DNA of 64,000 nt from Streptomyces sp. NWU339 (GTDB lineage: Bacteria; Actinomycetota; Actinomycetes; Streptomycetales; Streptomycetaceae). A program made the position numbers and the translations under genes. Shown here piece by piece: positions 1 through 7,651 of the stretch. The stretch lies in NCBI RefSeq assembly GCF_003143855.1, contig NZ_QFRK01000031.1, forward strand, positions 1 to 64,000. The letters run 5' to 3'. The notes under the pieces were generated by a model, which was given only the letters and a program-made list of their open reading frames with translations, did not search any database and was not told the origin of the DNA. Position 1 is the stretch's first letter. Each line of letters begins with the position of its first letter.

Positions 1-44
1 TGCCCGGACCCCCCGCCCCCGCCCCCGACCGGGCCACCGGTCCC

Positions 45-782
45 GTGACCCGCTGGCACCGGCGGAGCGGTACCGCCGTCCTGCTCGACGGCTTCCACGC
101 CCTCAAGCACGCCGTGCGCTTCGGGGCGGAGGTCGAGGTGGCGGTCACCGCGGACCGGGCCGCCGCGCTCGCCCTCGCGGACGAGCTGGCCCCGGACGTC
201 CGGGACGCGCTGGCGGCGCTGCTGGCCGAGGTGCCGTACGAGACGTACGCCTCGCTGGTCCCGCGCCCGCATCCCACCGCCGTCGCCGCCCTTGCCGTAC
301 GGCCCTCCCGCGCGGGCAACCTCGAGAGGCTGGCGCACACCCCGCGCACCGCCCCCGTGGTGGTCCTGGACCTCCCGCGCAACCTGGGCAACGCGGGGGC
401 CGTGATCCGGCTGGCCGCCGGTTTCGGGGCGACCGGCGTCGTCACCACCGGCACCCTCGACCCCTGGCACCCCACGGTCGTGCGTGGCGGGGCCGGGCTG
501 CACTTCGCGACCGCCGTGGAGCGGCTGTCCGTCGACGAACTGCCCACCGGCCCGGTGTTCGCGCTCGACCCGGAGGGGGACGACATCCGGTCGCTGAAGC
601 TGCCGGACGACGCGCTGCTCGCCTTCGGCTCGGAGCGTAGCGGGCTCTCGGCGGAACTGCGCGCGCGTGCCGACCACCTGGTGGCGCTGCCGATGCGCCC
701 CCAGGTCTCCAGCTACAACCTCGCGACCAGTGTGGCCATGACGCTGTACCACTGGAGCGCCACCGGGGGCGCACCCGCTTAG
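45..782 (+). CDS. TrmH/SpoU-family RNA 2'-O-ribose methyltransferase
   Basis: The 245-residue product is a SpoU-type (SPOUT fold) RNA methyltransferase, expected to transfer a methyl group from AdoMet to a ribose 2'-OH in rRNA or tRNA. The family motifs are visible: motif 1 with N-L-G-N-A-G-A-V-I-R (about residues 112-121), motif 2 around F-G-S-E-R-S-G-L (about 189-196), and motif 3 with S-Y-N-L-A-T-S-V-A-M (about 222-231). The N-terminal third is an L30e-like substrate-binding region. The start is a GTG at 45. The frame stays open to the left edge (Pro/Ala-rich), so a start upstream of the window cannot be excluded. The exact RNA target cannot be told from sequence. Confidence 0.88.
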   Translation: MTRWHRRSGTAVLLDGFHALKHAVRFGAEVEVAVTADRAAALALADELAPDVRDALAALLAEVPYETYASLVPRPHPTAVAALAVRPSRAGNLERLAHTPRTAPVVVLDLPRNLGNAGAVIRLAAGFGATGVVTTGTLDPWHPTVVRGGAGLHFATAVERLSVDELPTGPVFALDPEGDDIRSLKLPDDALLAFGSERSGLSAELRARADHLVALPMRPQVSSYNLATSVAMTLYHWSATGGAPA

Positions 783-804
783 GGCCTGTCCGGGCGGGGG
801 CCGC

Positions 805-818
805 GCGACCGCGGTCGC
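805..818. repeat. 14-bp perfect palindrome between convergent genes
   Basis: GCGACCGCGGTCGC is a loopless perfect palindrome in the 48-bp gap between the convergent methyltransferase and paaN genes. It may help terminate transcription in both directions, but without a loop this is weak. Confidence 0.35.
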
Positions 819-830
819 CGCACCGGTCCG

Positions 831-2522
831 TCACGCCTCCCGGCGTACCTCGACCACCCGGAAGCGGTTGGCCACGAACGCCGCGTCGGTGAGGGCCGCG
901 TTGGCCGCCGGGTTGCCGCCGGAGCCGTGGAAGTCGGAGAACGCGGCCGTCTGGTTGACGTACACCCCGCCGGTGAGGTTGAGGGAGAGCTGGGCCGCCT
1001 CCTCCAGGCACACCTCCCGCACGGTCTCCTCGACCTCGGGGGAGGTCGTGTACGCGCCGACGGTCATCGCGCCCTTCTCGCGGACGGTGCGCCGCAGGAG
1101 CTCCGCCGCGTCCGAGGCGGAGTCGACCGCGACGGCGAAGGAGACCGGTCCGAAGCACTCGCTCATGTAGGCGGCCTCGGCGTCCGGCTTCGAGCCGTCC
1201 AGCTTCACGATCACAGGGGTGCGGACCACCGCGTCCGGGAACTCCGGATGGGCGATCTCCCGGGAGGCGAGGGCGACCTCGCCGAGACCGGCGGCGGCCT
1301 CCAGGCGGGCCTTGACGCCGGGGTTGACGATCGCGCCGAGCAGCGCGTTCGCGCGCGCGTCGTCGCCGAGCAGGCCGTCGACCGCCTTCGCGAGGTCGGC
1401 GGCGACCTCGTCGAAGGACTTGGGGCCCTGGTCGGTGGTGATGCCGTCGCGCGGGATCAGCAGGTTCTGCGGTGTGGTGCACATCTGGCCGCTGTAGAGC
1501 GAGAGGGAGAACGCCAGGTTGGCGAGCATGCCCTTGTAGTCGCCGGTCGACTCCACGATCACCGTGTTGACGCCGGCCTTCTCGGTGTAGACCTGCGCCT
1601 GGCGGGCGTTGGCCTCCAGCCAGTCGCCGAACTTCGTGGAGCCGGTGTAGTCGATGATCCGGATCTCCGGGCGCGTGGCGAGCGTCTTGGCGATGCCTTC
1701 GCCGGGCCGTTCCGCGGCCAGGGCCACCAGGTTCGCGTCGAAACCGGCCTCGGCCAGCACCTGGCGCGCGATCCGCACCGTGAGCGCGAGCGGCAACACC
1801 GCGCGCGGGTGCGGCTTGACCAGGACCGCGTTGCCGGTGGCGAGGGAGGCGAACAGGCCGGGGTAGCCGTTCCACGTCGGGAAGGTGTTGCAGCCGACGA
1901 CCAGGCCGATGCCGCGCGGGACCGGGGTGAACCGCTTGGTCAGCGTCAGCGGGTCGCGCTTGCCCTGCGGTTTGGTCCACTCCGCGGTGTCAGGGGTGCG
2001 CACCTGCTCGGCGTACGCGTACGCCACCGCCTCCATGCCGCGGTCCTGCGCGTGCGGGCCACCGGCCTGGAACGCCATCATGAACGCCTGGCCGGAGGTG
2101 TGCATGACCGCGTGGGCGAACTCCATCGTCCGGTCGCTGATCCGCTTGAGGATCTCGAGGCAGACCACCGCACGGGTCTCGGCGCCCGCGTCCCGCCAGG
2201 CCCGCATCCCGGTCCGCATGGCGGGCAGCAGCACGTCGAGGTCCGCGTGCGGGTAGCTCACGCCCAGCTCGACGCCGTACGGGGAGGTCTCGCCGCCCAC
2301 CCAGTCGTCCGTGCCGGGCTGGCCGAGGTCGAGGCGGGTGCCGAGCAGGGCGTCGAAGGCGGCCTTGCCCGCCGTCAGGTCCAGGCTGCCGTGCTCCCCG
2401 TAGGCCTTGGGGTGCTCGGGGTGCGGGGACCAGTACGCGCGGGTGCGGATCGCCTCCAGTGCCCGGTCCAGGGTGGGCCGGTGTCGGGTGATCAGCTGCT
2501 GCGAGGTGAGTTCGGCGGCCAT
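831..2522 (-). CDS. paaN: PaaN-type aldehyde dehydrogenase family protein (phenylacetate degradation)
   Basis: The 563-residue product is an aldehyde-dehydrogenase-fold protein of the PaaN type. In phenylacetate catabolism PaaN/PaaZ-like proteins oxidise the ring-opened semialdehyde; actinobacterial PaaN has only the dehydrogenase half. Visible features are the nucleotide-binding stretch P-R-G-I-G-L-V-V-G-C-N-T-F (about 190-202), V-K-P-H-P-R, and the active-site region S-G-Q-M-C-T-T-P-Q-N with its Cys (about 350). I chose the ATG at 2522 because the upstream extension is low-complexity and reaches into the promoter. It is divergent from the 3-hydroxyacyl-CoA dehydrogenase gene and shares a 154-bp promoter region holding a TetR-type dyad. 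No ring epoxidase (paaABCDE) genes lie nearby. Confidence 0.88.
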   Translation of the reverse strand: MAAELTSQQLITRHRPTLDRALEAIRTRAYWSPHPEHPKAYGEHGSLDLTAGKAAFDALLGTRLDLGQPGTDDWVGGETSPYGVELGVSYPHADLDVLLPAMRTGMRAWRDAGAETRAVVCLEILKRISDRTMEFAHAVMHTSGQAFMMAFQAGGPHAQDRGMEAVAYAYAEQVRTPDTAEWTKPQGKRDPLTLTKRFTPVPRGIGLVVGCNTFPTWNGYPGLFASLATGNAVLVKPHPRAVLPLALTVRIARQVLAEAGFDANLVALAAERPGEGIAKTLATRPEIRIIDYTGSTKFGDWLEANARQAQVYTEKAGVNTVIVESTGDYKGMLANLAFSLSLYSGQMCTTPQNLLIPRDGITTDQGPKSFDEVAADLAKAVDGLLGDDARANALLGAIVNPGVKARLEAAAGLGEVALASREIAHPEFPDAVVRTPVIVKLDGSKPDAEAAYMSECFGPVSFAVAVDSASDAAELLRRTVREKGAMTVGAYTTSPEVEETVREVCLEEAAQLSLNLTGGVYVNQTAAFSDFHGSGGNPAANAALTDAAFVANRFRVVEVRREA

Positions 2523-2607
2523 CGGGGACCAACTCCTCGTCGAGTTCGTGGGCCGGGCCCAAGCGTGGGCGGGGGATGTCGGAACACGGGCGGTCAGGGT
2601 TAGAGTA

Positions 2608-2621
2608 ACCGAACGATCGGT
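2608..2621. promoter_or_regulatory. TetR-type operator (copy 1), paaN / 3-HAD divergent promoter
   Basis: ACCGAACGATCGGT, an inverted repeat with 5-bp arms ACCGA/TCGGT around ACGA, lies between the divergent paaN and 3-hydroxyacyl-CoA dehydrogenase starts. A sister copy with one base changed lies at 5429-5442. The TetR-family gene two genes downstream is the obvious candidate to bind it (inference). Confidence 0.6.
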
Positions 2622-2676
2622 CGGGACAAGGGGTCCGCCGCATCTGTGGACCGGCTCGTGCGGGAGGATCGCGCAC

Positions 2677-4209
2677 ATGACAGCACTCGACCTCAGCAGC
2701 CCCGTGGCCGTCGTCGGCACCGGCACCATGGGCCAGGGCATCGCCCAGGTCGCACTGGTCGCGGGTCATCCCGTGCTGCTGTACGACGCCGTTCCCGGCC
2801 GGGCCCGGGAAGCGGCCGACGGGATAGCGGACCGGCTCGACCGGCTGGTGGCCAAGGAGCGGCTCACCGCCGCCGACCGGGACGCGGCCCGCGCCCGCCT
2901 GCGGCCCGTCGACGACCTCGCGGGACTCGCGGACTGCGCCCTGGTGGTCGAGGCCGTCCTGGAGCGCCTGGACGTCAAGCAGGAGCTGTTCCGCGCGCTG
3001 GAGGACGTCGTCGGCGACGACTGCCTGCTCGCCACCAACACCTCGTCCCTCTCGGTCACCGCCATCGGCGGCGCACTGAGAGTCCCCGGGCGCTTCGTGG
3101 GCCTGCACTTCTTCAACCCTGCCCCGCTGCTGCCGCTCGTCGAGGTCGTCTCCGGCTTCGCCACCGAGGTCGCGCACGCCACGCGCGCGTACGAGACGGC
3201 CCGGGCCTGGGGCAAGACGCCGGTCGCCTGCGCCGACACCCCCGGCTTCATCGTCAACCGGGTCGCCCGGCCCTTCTACGCCGAGGCCTTCGCGGTGTAC
3301 GAGTCCCAGGGGGCCGACCCGGCCACGATCGACGCGGTGCTGCGCGAGTCCGGAGGCTTCCGCATGGGCGCCTTCGAGTTGACCGACCTCATCGGGCAGG
3401 ACGTCAACGAGTCCGTCACCCACTCGGTGTGGCAGGCCTTCTTCCAGGACGTGCGCTTCACGCCCTCCCTGGCCCAGCGCCGGCTGGTCGAGTCCGGCCG
3501 TCTCGGCCGCAAGAGCGGCCGGGGGTGGTACGAATACTCCGACTGCTCTGCCCGCACGGACGGCGCCGAGCGTCCCGAGCCGCACACCGCGGAGCAGGCG
3601 GCGCCGCCCGCGTACGTGGTCGCCGAGGGAGATCTGGGCCCCGCCTCGGACCTGCTCGCACTGATCCGGGAGGCGGGCATCCAGGTCCGCACGGAGGACG
3701 AGGACAACGGCACCCGCCTGGTGCTGCCCGGCGGTGGTCAGCTGGTGCTCGCGGACGGTCAGACGTCGGTGGAGTTCCGCGACGTCGTCTACTTCGACCT
3801 CGCCCTCGACTACCGCGAGGCCGGCCGGATCGCCCTGTCCCACTCCCAGGACACCTCCCCGCGGACCGTCGCCGAGGCCACCGGCCTGTTCCAGGCGCTC
3901 GGCAAGAAGGTCAGCGTCATCGGCGACGTCCCCGGCATGATCGTCGCGCGCACGGTGGCGCGGATCATCGATCTGGCGGTCGAGGCCGTGGCCAAGGGGG
4001 TGGCCACCGAGGAGGACGTCGACACCGCGATGCGGTTGGGTGTGAACTACCCCCTCGGGCCCTTCGAGTGGAGCCGCCGCCTCGGCCGCGGCTGGGCCGG
4101 CTCCCTTCTGGACGAACTGCACGAGATCGACCCGTCCGGCCGCTACGCGCCGTCCCTCGCGCTCTACCGGTACGCGTGCGCCACCGACAAGCGGGAGGGC
4201 ACCCCATGA
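2677..4209 (+). CDS. 3-hydroxyacyl-CoA dehydrogenase, PaaH/PaaC type
   Basis: The 510-residue product is an NAD-dependent 3-hydroxyacyl-CoA dehydrogenase that oxidises 3-hydroxyacyl-CoA to 3-oxoacyl-CoA. The N-terminal Rossmann domain starts with V-V-G-T-G-T-M-G-Q-G-I-A (about 10-21). The family F-F-N-P motif (about 145-150) and the segment before the C-terminal domain, P-G-F-I-V-N-R (about 189-195), are present. There are two tandem 3HCDH-type C-terminal domains; the second (about 410-505) repeats P-G-M-I-V-A-R. This double layout is typical of the PaaH/PaaC group in phenylacetate or adipate catabolism. The ATG at 2677 has a good GGGAGG ribosome site. Its TGA overlaps the start of the TetR gene by 4 bp, so the two are translationally coupled. 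Confidence 0.9.
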   Translation: MTALDLSSPVAVVGTGTMGQGIAQVALVAGHPVLLYDAVPGRAREAADGIADRLDRLVAKERLTAADRDAARARLRPVDDLAGLADCALVVEAVLERLDVKQELFRALEDVVGDDCLLATNTSSLSVTAIGGALRVPGRFVGLHFFNPAPLLPLVEVVSGFATEVAHATRAYETARAWGKTPVACADTPGFIVNRVARPFYAEAFAVYESQGADPATIDAVLRESGGFRMGAFELTDLIGQDVNESVTHSVWQAFFQDVRFTPSLAQRRLVESGRLGRKSGRGWYEYSDCSARTDGAERPEPHTAEQAAPPAYVVAEGDLGPASDLLALIREAGIQVRTEDEDNGTRLVLPGGGQLVLADGQTSVEFRDVVYFDLALDYREAGRIALSHSQDTSPRTVAEATGLFQALGKKVSVIGDVPGMIVARTVARIIDLAVEAVAKGVATEEDVDTAMRLGVNYPLGPFEWSRRLGRGWAGSLLDELHEIDPSGRYAPSLALYRYACATDKREGTP

Positions 4210-4796
4210 CCACCGCCAGGCGCGACACGTACACCCCGGAGACCCTGCTGTCCGTCGCCGTGCGGGTGTTCAACGAGCGGGGCTACGACGGCACCTCGAT
4301 GGAGCACCTCTCCAAGGCGGCGGGCATCTCCAAGTCGTCGATCTACCACCACGTGGCGGGCAAGGAGGAACTGCTGCGGCGTGCGGTGAGCCGGGCGCTG
4401 GACGGTCTCTTCGGCATCCTCGACGAGGAGCACGCGCGCGTGGGACGTGCCGCCGAGCGGCTGGAGTACGTCGTACGGCGCATGGTCGAGGTCCTGATCG
4501 CGGAGCTGCCGTACGTGACGCTGCTGCTGCGGGTGCGCGGCAACACGGACACCGAGCGGTGGGCCCTGGAGCGGCGGCGCGAGTTCGACCACCGGGTGGC
4601 GGCCTTGCTGAAGGCCGCGGCGGCGGAAGGGGACGTGCGCGGCGACATAGAGGTGCGCCTGGCGACCCGGCTGGTCTTCGGGATGATCAACTCGCTCGTC
4701 GAGTGGTACCGGCCCGACGGACGCGGCACCAGCGAGCGCGAAGTGGCCGACGCGGTGGTCCAGCTGGTCTTCTCAGGACTGCGCGGGGCGGCCTGA
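4206..4796 (+). CDS. TetR/AcrR-family regulator, PaaR-like
   Basis: The 196-residue protein has a TetR N-terminal helix-turn-helix (about 8-55, including S-M-E-H-L-S-K-A-A-G-I-S-K-S-S-I-Y-H-H) followed by an all-helical ligand domain with a dimer-forming C terminus. It is co-translated with the 3-hydroxyacyl-CoA dehydrogenase (ATGA overlap) and sits in the paa-like group, so a PaaR role responding to an acyl-CoA such as phenylacetyl-CoA is likely by context (inference). The dyads at 2608-2621 and 5429-5442 are candidate operators. The second would extend its control to the first bkd operon. The ligand is unknown. Confidence 0.85.
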   Translation: MTTARRDTYTPETLLSVAVRVFNERGYDGTSMEHLSKAAGISKSSIYHHVAGKEELLRRAVSRALDGLFGILDEEHARVGRAAERLEYVVRRMVEVLIAELPYVTLLLRVRGNTDTERWALERRREFDHRVAALLKAAAAEGDVRGDIEVRLATRLVFGMINSLVEWYRPDGRGTSEREVADAVVQLVFSGLRGAA

Positions 4797-4826
4797 CCGG
4801 ACCGGCGCCCTGCGGCCGCCCCCGCT

Positions 4827-5348
4827 TCAGCCCTGCGGTTCCAGGTCCTCCTCCTCGAACACCAGCAGTGTGCGTGTGCTGAGCACCTCGGGGATCGCCT
4901 GGAGCCGGGTCAGCACCAGCTCGCGCAACGTCCGGTTGTCCGGCATGTGCACCAGGAGCAGCACGTCGAAGTCGCCGCCCACCAGGGCGATGTGAGAGGC
5001 GCCGGGGAGCTGTCTGAGCTGCTCGCGGACCGTGCGCCAGGTGTTCTGGACTATTTTCAGGGTGATGTACGCGGACGTGCCGTGGCCGGCGCGTTCGTGG
5101 TCGACGCGGGCCCCGAAACCGCGGATGACGCCGTCCTCCACGAGCCGGTTGATCCGGGCGTAGGCGTTGGCGCGCGAGACGTGCACCCGTTCGGCGACCG
5201 ACCGGACCGAGGCGCGGCCGTCCGCCTGGAGCATGCGCAGGATGTCCTGGTCTATGGCGTCCAGTGGGCGTGCGGGCGGCAGCGGTCCGGTGCCCCCCGG
5301 TCCTTCGGCCATTTGTTCAGACGACACGGGCCCCCGCCTCTCCGCCAT
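4827..5348 (-). CDS. bkdR: Lrp/AsnC-family regulator, BkdR-like
   Basis: The 173-residue product has an N-terminal Lrp-type winged HTH (about 29-80: L-D-A-I-D-Q-D-I-L-R-M-L-Q, then V-S-R-A-N-A-Y-A-R-I-N-R-L) and a C-terminal RAM/AsnC ligand domain (about 90-160). It is divergent from the first bkd operon, as described for BkdR beside bkdFGH in Streptomyces avermitilis (from memory), where it controls branched-chain oxo acid dehydrogenase expression. The ATG at 5348 gives a 26-residue disordered leader; an internal ATG at 5312 is an alternative start. A perfect 11-bp inverted repeat lies 20 bp upstream of this start. Confidence 0.88.
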   Translation of the reverse strand: MAERRGPVSSEQMAEGPGGTGPLPPARPLDAIDQDILRMLQADGRASVRSVAERVHVSRANAYARINRLVEDGVIRGFGARVDHERAGHGTSAYITLKIVQNTWRTVREQLRQLPGASHIALVGGDFDVLLLVHMPDNRTLRELVLTRLQAIPEVLSTRTLLVFEEEDLEPQG

Positions 5349-5367
5349 GGACGTACTGCGTCCATCT

Positions 5368-5399
5368 CAGGCTGTGGAGAACCGTTTGTCCACAGCCTG
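5368..5399. promoter_or_regulatory. Perfect inverted repeat in the bkdR-bkd divergent promoter
   Basis: CAGGCTGTGGA, a 10-nt spacer, then TCCACAGCCTG: 11-bp arms with no mismatch. The right side contains TTGTCCACA (5386-5394), which equals the Streptomyces DnaA-box consensus. It could be the BkdR operator, a DnaA site, or both. Confidence 0.6.
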
Positions 5400-5428
5400 G
5401 TACCACCCGTAGCCAAAATGTGCCGTCG

Positions 5429-5442
5429 ACCGAACAATCGGT
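5429..5442. promoter_or_regulatory. TetR-type operator (copy 2), upstream of the first bkd operon
   Basis: ACCGAACAATCGGT is identical to the dyad at 2608-2621 except for one base in the spacer. It lies 60 bp before the E1 alpha start, where a repressor would block the promoter. Confidence 0.6.
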
Positions 5443-5501
5443 TGGTGAGGCGCGTCACAGACGCCGCGCCTCCACAGCCGCTCCCACGAGGAGGTGCCGT
5501 C

Positions 5502-6647
5502 ATGACGGTCATGGAGCAGCGAGGCGCGTCTCGGCCGACCCCGCCGCCCGCCTGGCAGCCCCGTACCGACCCCGCGCCGCTGCTGCCCGACGCGGAGCCG
5601 TACCGGGTGCTCGGCACCGAGGAGGCCGACCGGGCCGACCCGGAGCTGCTGCGCCGGTTGTACGCGGAACTGGTGAGGGGCCGTCGCTACAACGCGCAGG
5701 CCACCGCCCTCACCAAGCAGGGCCGTCTAGCGGTCTACCCCTCCAGCACCGGCCAGGAGGCCTGCGAGGTCGCCGCCGCGCTGGTCCTGAAGGAGCAGGA
5801 CTGGCTCTTCCCGAGCTACCGCGACACGCTCGCCGTCGTCGCACGCGGAGTGGACCCCGTGCAGGCGCTCACCCTGCTGCGCGGCGACTGGCACACCGGT
5901 TACGACCCCTACGAGCACCGGGTCGCGCCGCTGAGCACCCCGCTCGCCACCCAGCTGCCGCACGCCGTCGGACTCGCGCACGCCGCCCGCCTCAGGGGCG
6001 ACGACGTGGTCGCGCTGGCCATGGTCGGGGACGGCGGCACCAGCGAGGGCGACTTCCACGAGGCGCTGAACTTCGCCGCCGTGTGGCGGGCCCCGGTCGT
6101 CTTCCTCGTCCAGAACAACGGCTTCGCGATCTCCGTTCCGCTCGCCAAGCAGACCGCGGCCCCGTCGCTGGCCCACAAGGCCGTCGGCTACGGCATGCCC
6201 GGCCGACTGGTCGACGGCAACGACGCCGCCGCCGTACACGAGGTCCTGGCCGACGCCGTGAGCCACGCGCGTGCGGGCGGCGGTCCGACCCTGGTCGAGG
6301 CGATCACCTACCGCGTGGAGGCCCACACCAACGCCGACGACGCGACCCGCTACCGCGACGACGCCGAGGTGGAGGCCTGGAAGGAGCACGACCCCGTCGT
6401 GCTCCTGGAGCAGGAGCTGACCCGGCGCGGCCTCCTCGACGACGACCGCGTCGCCGCCGCCCGCCAGGACGCCGAAACCATGGCCGCCGACCTGCGGGAA
6501 CGCATGAACCAGGACCCCGCGCTCGACCCCATGGACCTGTTCGCCCATGTTTACGCCGAGCCCACCCCTCAGCTGCTGGAGCAGCGGGAGCAACTGCGGG
6601 CCGAGCTGGCGGCCGTGGCCGGGGCCGAGCCGGAAGGGACGCAGTGA
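5502..6647 (+). CDS. bkdF: Branched-chain 2-oxo acid dehydrogenase E1 alpha subunit (first operon)
   Basis: The 381-residue E1 alpha subunit carries thiamine diphosphate and decarboxylates 2-oxo acids from Val, Leu and Ile, giving branched acyl-CoA starters for fatty acids and polyketides once E2 has acted. The thiamine-diphosphate motif G-D-G-G-T-S-E-G-D-F-H-E-A-L-N (about 169-183) ends in N-N (about 206). The phosphorylation-loop-like R-V-E-A-H-T-N-A-D-D region (about 270) is also present. The ATG at 5502 follows GAGGAGGTG. It overlaps E1 beta by one base. The symbol follows S. avermitilis usage for the bkdR-linked operon (from memory). Confidence 0.92.
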   Translation: MTVMEQRGASRPTPPPAWQPRTDPAPLLPDAEPYRVLGTEEADRADPELLRRLYAELVRGRRYNAQATALTKQGRLAVYPSSTGQEACEVAAALVLKEQDWLFPSYRDTLAVVARGVDPVQALTLLRGDWHTGYDPYEHRVAPLSTPLATQLPHAVGLAHAARLRGDDVVALAMVGDGGTSEGDFHEALNFAAVWRAPVVFLVQNNGFAISVPLAKQTAAPSLAHKAVGYGMPGRLVDGNDAAAVHEVLADAVSHARAGGGPTLVEAITYRVEAHTNADDATRYRDDAEVEAWKEHDPVVLLEQELTRRGLLDDDRVAAARQDAETMAADLRERMNQDPALDPMDLFAHVYAEPTPQLLEQREQLRAELAAVAGAEPEGTQ

Positions 6648-7651
6648 TGACCACCGTCGCCGCCAAGCCGGCCACCATGGCGCAGGCACTCACCCGCGCG
6701 CTGCGCGACGCCATGGCCGCGGACCCGTCCGTGCACGTCCTGGGCGAGGACGTCGGCACCCTCGGCGGTGTCTTCCGTATCACCGACGGACTCGCCGAGG
6801 AGTTCGGCGAGGACCGCTGCACGGACACCCCGCTGGCCGAGGCGGGCATCCTCGGCACGGCCGTCGGCATGGCGATGTACGGCCTGCGACCGGTCGTGGA
6901 GATGCAGTTCGACGCGTTCGCCTACCCGGCGTTCGAGCAGCTGGTGTCACACGTCGCCAGAATGCGCAACCGCACGCACGGCAGGATGCCCCTGCCGCTC
7001 ACCATCCGTATCCCCTACGGCGGTGGCATCGGCGGCGTCGAGCACCACAGCGACTCCTCCGAGGCGTACTACATGGCGACTCCGGGGCTCCATGTCGTCA
7101 CGCCCGCGACCGTCCCGGACGCCTACGGACTGCTGCGCGCCGCCATCGCCTCCGACGACCCGGTCGTCCTGCTCGAGCCCAAGCGGCTGTACTGGTCGAA
7201 GGACTCCTGGGACCCGGAGCGGCCGGCATCCGTCGAACCGATAGGCCGTGCGGTGGTGCGGCGCTCCGGCCGGAGCGCCACGCTCATCACGTACGGGCCG
7301 TCCGTTCCCGTCTGCCTGGAGGCGGCCGAGGCGGCCCGGGCCGAGGGCTGGGACCTCGAGGTCGTCGATCTGCGCTCCCTGGTGCCGTTCGACGACGAGA
7401 CGGTGTGCGCCTCGGTGCGGCGGACGGGACGCGCGGTCGTCGTCCATGAGTCGGGCGGCTTCGGCGGCCCCGGCGGGGAGATCGCGGCCCGGGTCACGGA
7501 GCGCTGCTTCCACCATCTGGAGGCACCGGTGCTGCGGGTGGCCGGTTTCGACCTCCCGTATCCGCCGCCGATGCTGGAGCGCCACCACCTGCCCGGCGTG
7601 GACCGGATCCTGGACGCCGTGGGGCGTCTGCAGTGGGAGGCCGAAAGCTGA
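6647..7651 (+). CDS. bkdG: Branched-chain 2-oxo acid dehydrogenase E1 beta subunit (first operon)
   Basis: The 334-residue E1 beta subunit pairs with the preceding E1 alpha to form the alpha2-beta2 decarboxylase. It shows the transketolase pyrimidine-binding domain (G-E-D-V-G, about 30-34; D-T-P-L-A-E, about 60-65; Y-G-G-G-I-G-G-V-E-H-H, about 124-134) and a transketolase C-terminal domain (about 200-325). Start and stop overlap both neighbours by one base (TGATG), so the three genes are translationally coupled. It is clearly homologous to the E1 beta at 23096-24088. Confidence 0.92.
   Translation: MTTVAAKPATMAQALTRALRDAMAADPSVHVLGEDVGTLGGVFRITDGLAEEFGEDRCTDTPLAEAGILGTAVGMAMYGLRPVVEMQFDAFAYPAFEQLVSHVARMRNRTHGRMPLPLTIRIPYGGGIGGVEHHSDSSEAYYMATPGLHVVTPATVPDAYGLLRAAIASDDPVVLLEPKRLYWSKDSWDPERPASVEPIGRAVVRRSGRSATLITYGPSVPVCLEAAEAARAEGWDLEVVDLRSLVPFDDETVCASVRRTGRAVVVHESGGFGGPGGEIAARVTERCFHHLEAPVLRVAGFDLPYPPPMLERHHLPGVDRILDAVGRLQWEAES

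Noticed and set aside
927..2603. A 558-codon open frame on the + strand opposite paaN
   Set aside because: GC-skew shadow frame with no recognisable domain; paaN has clear family motifs on the other strand.
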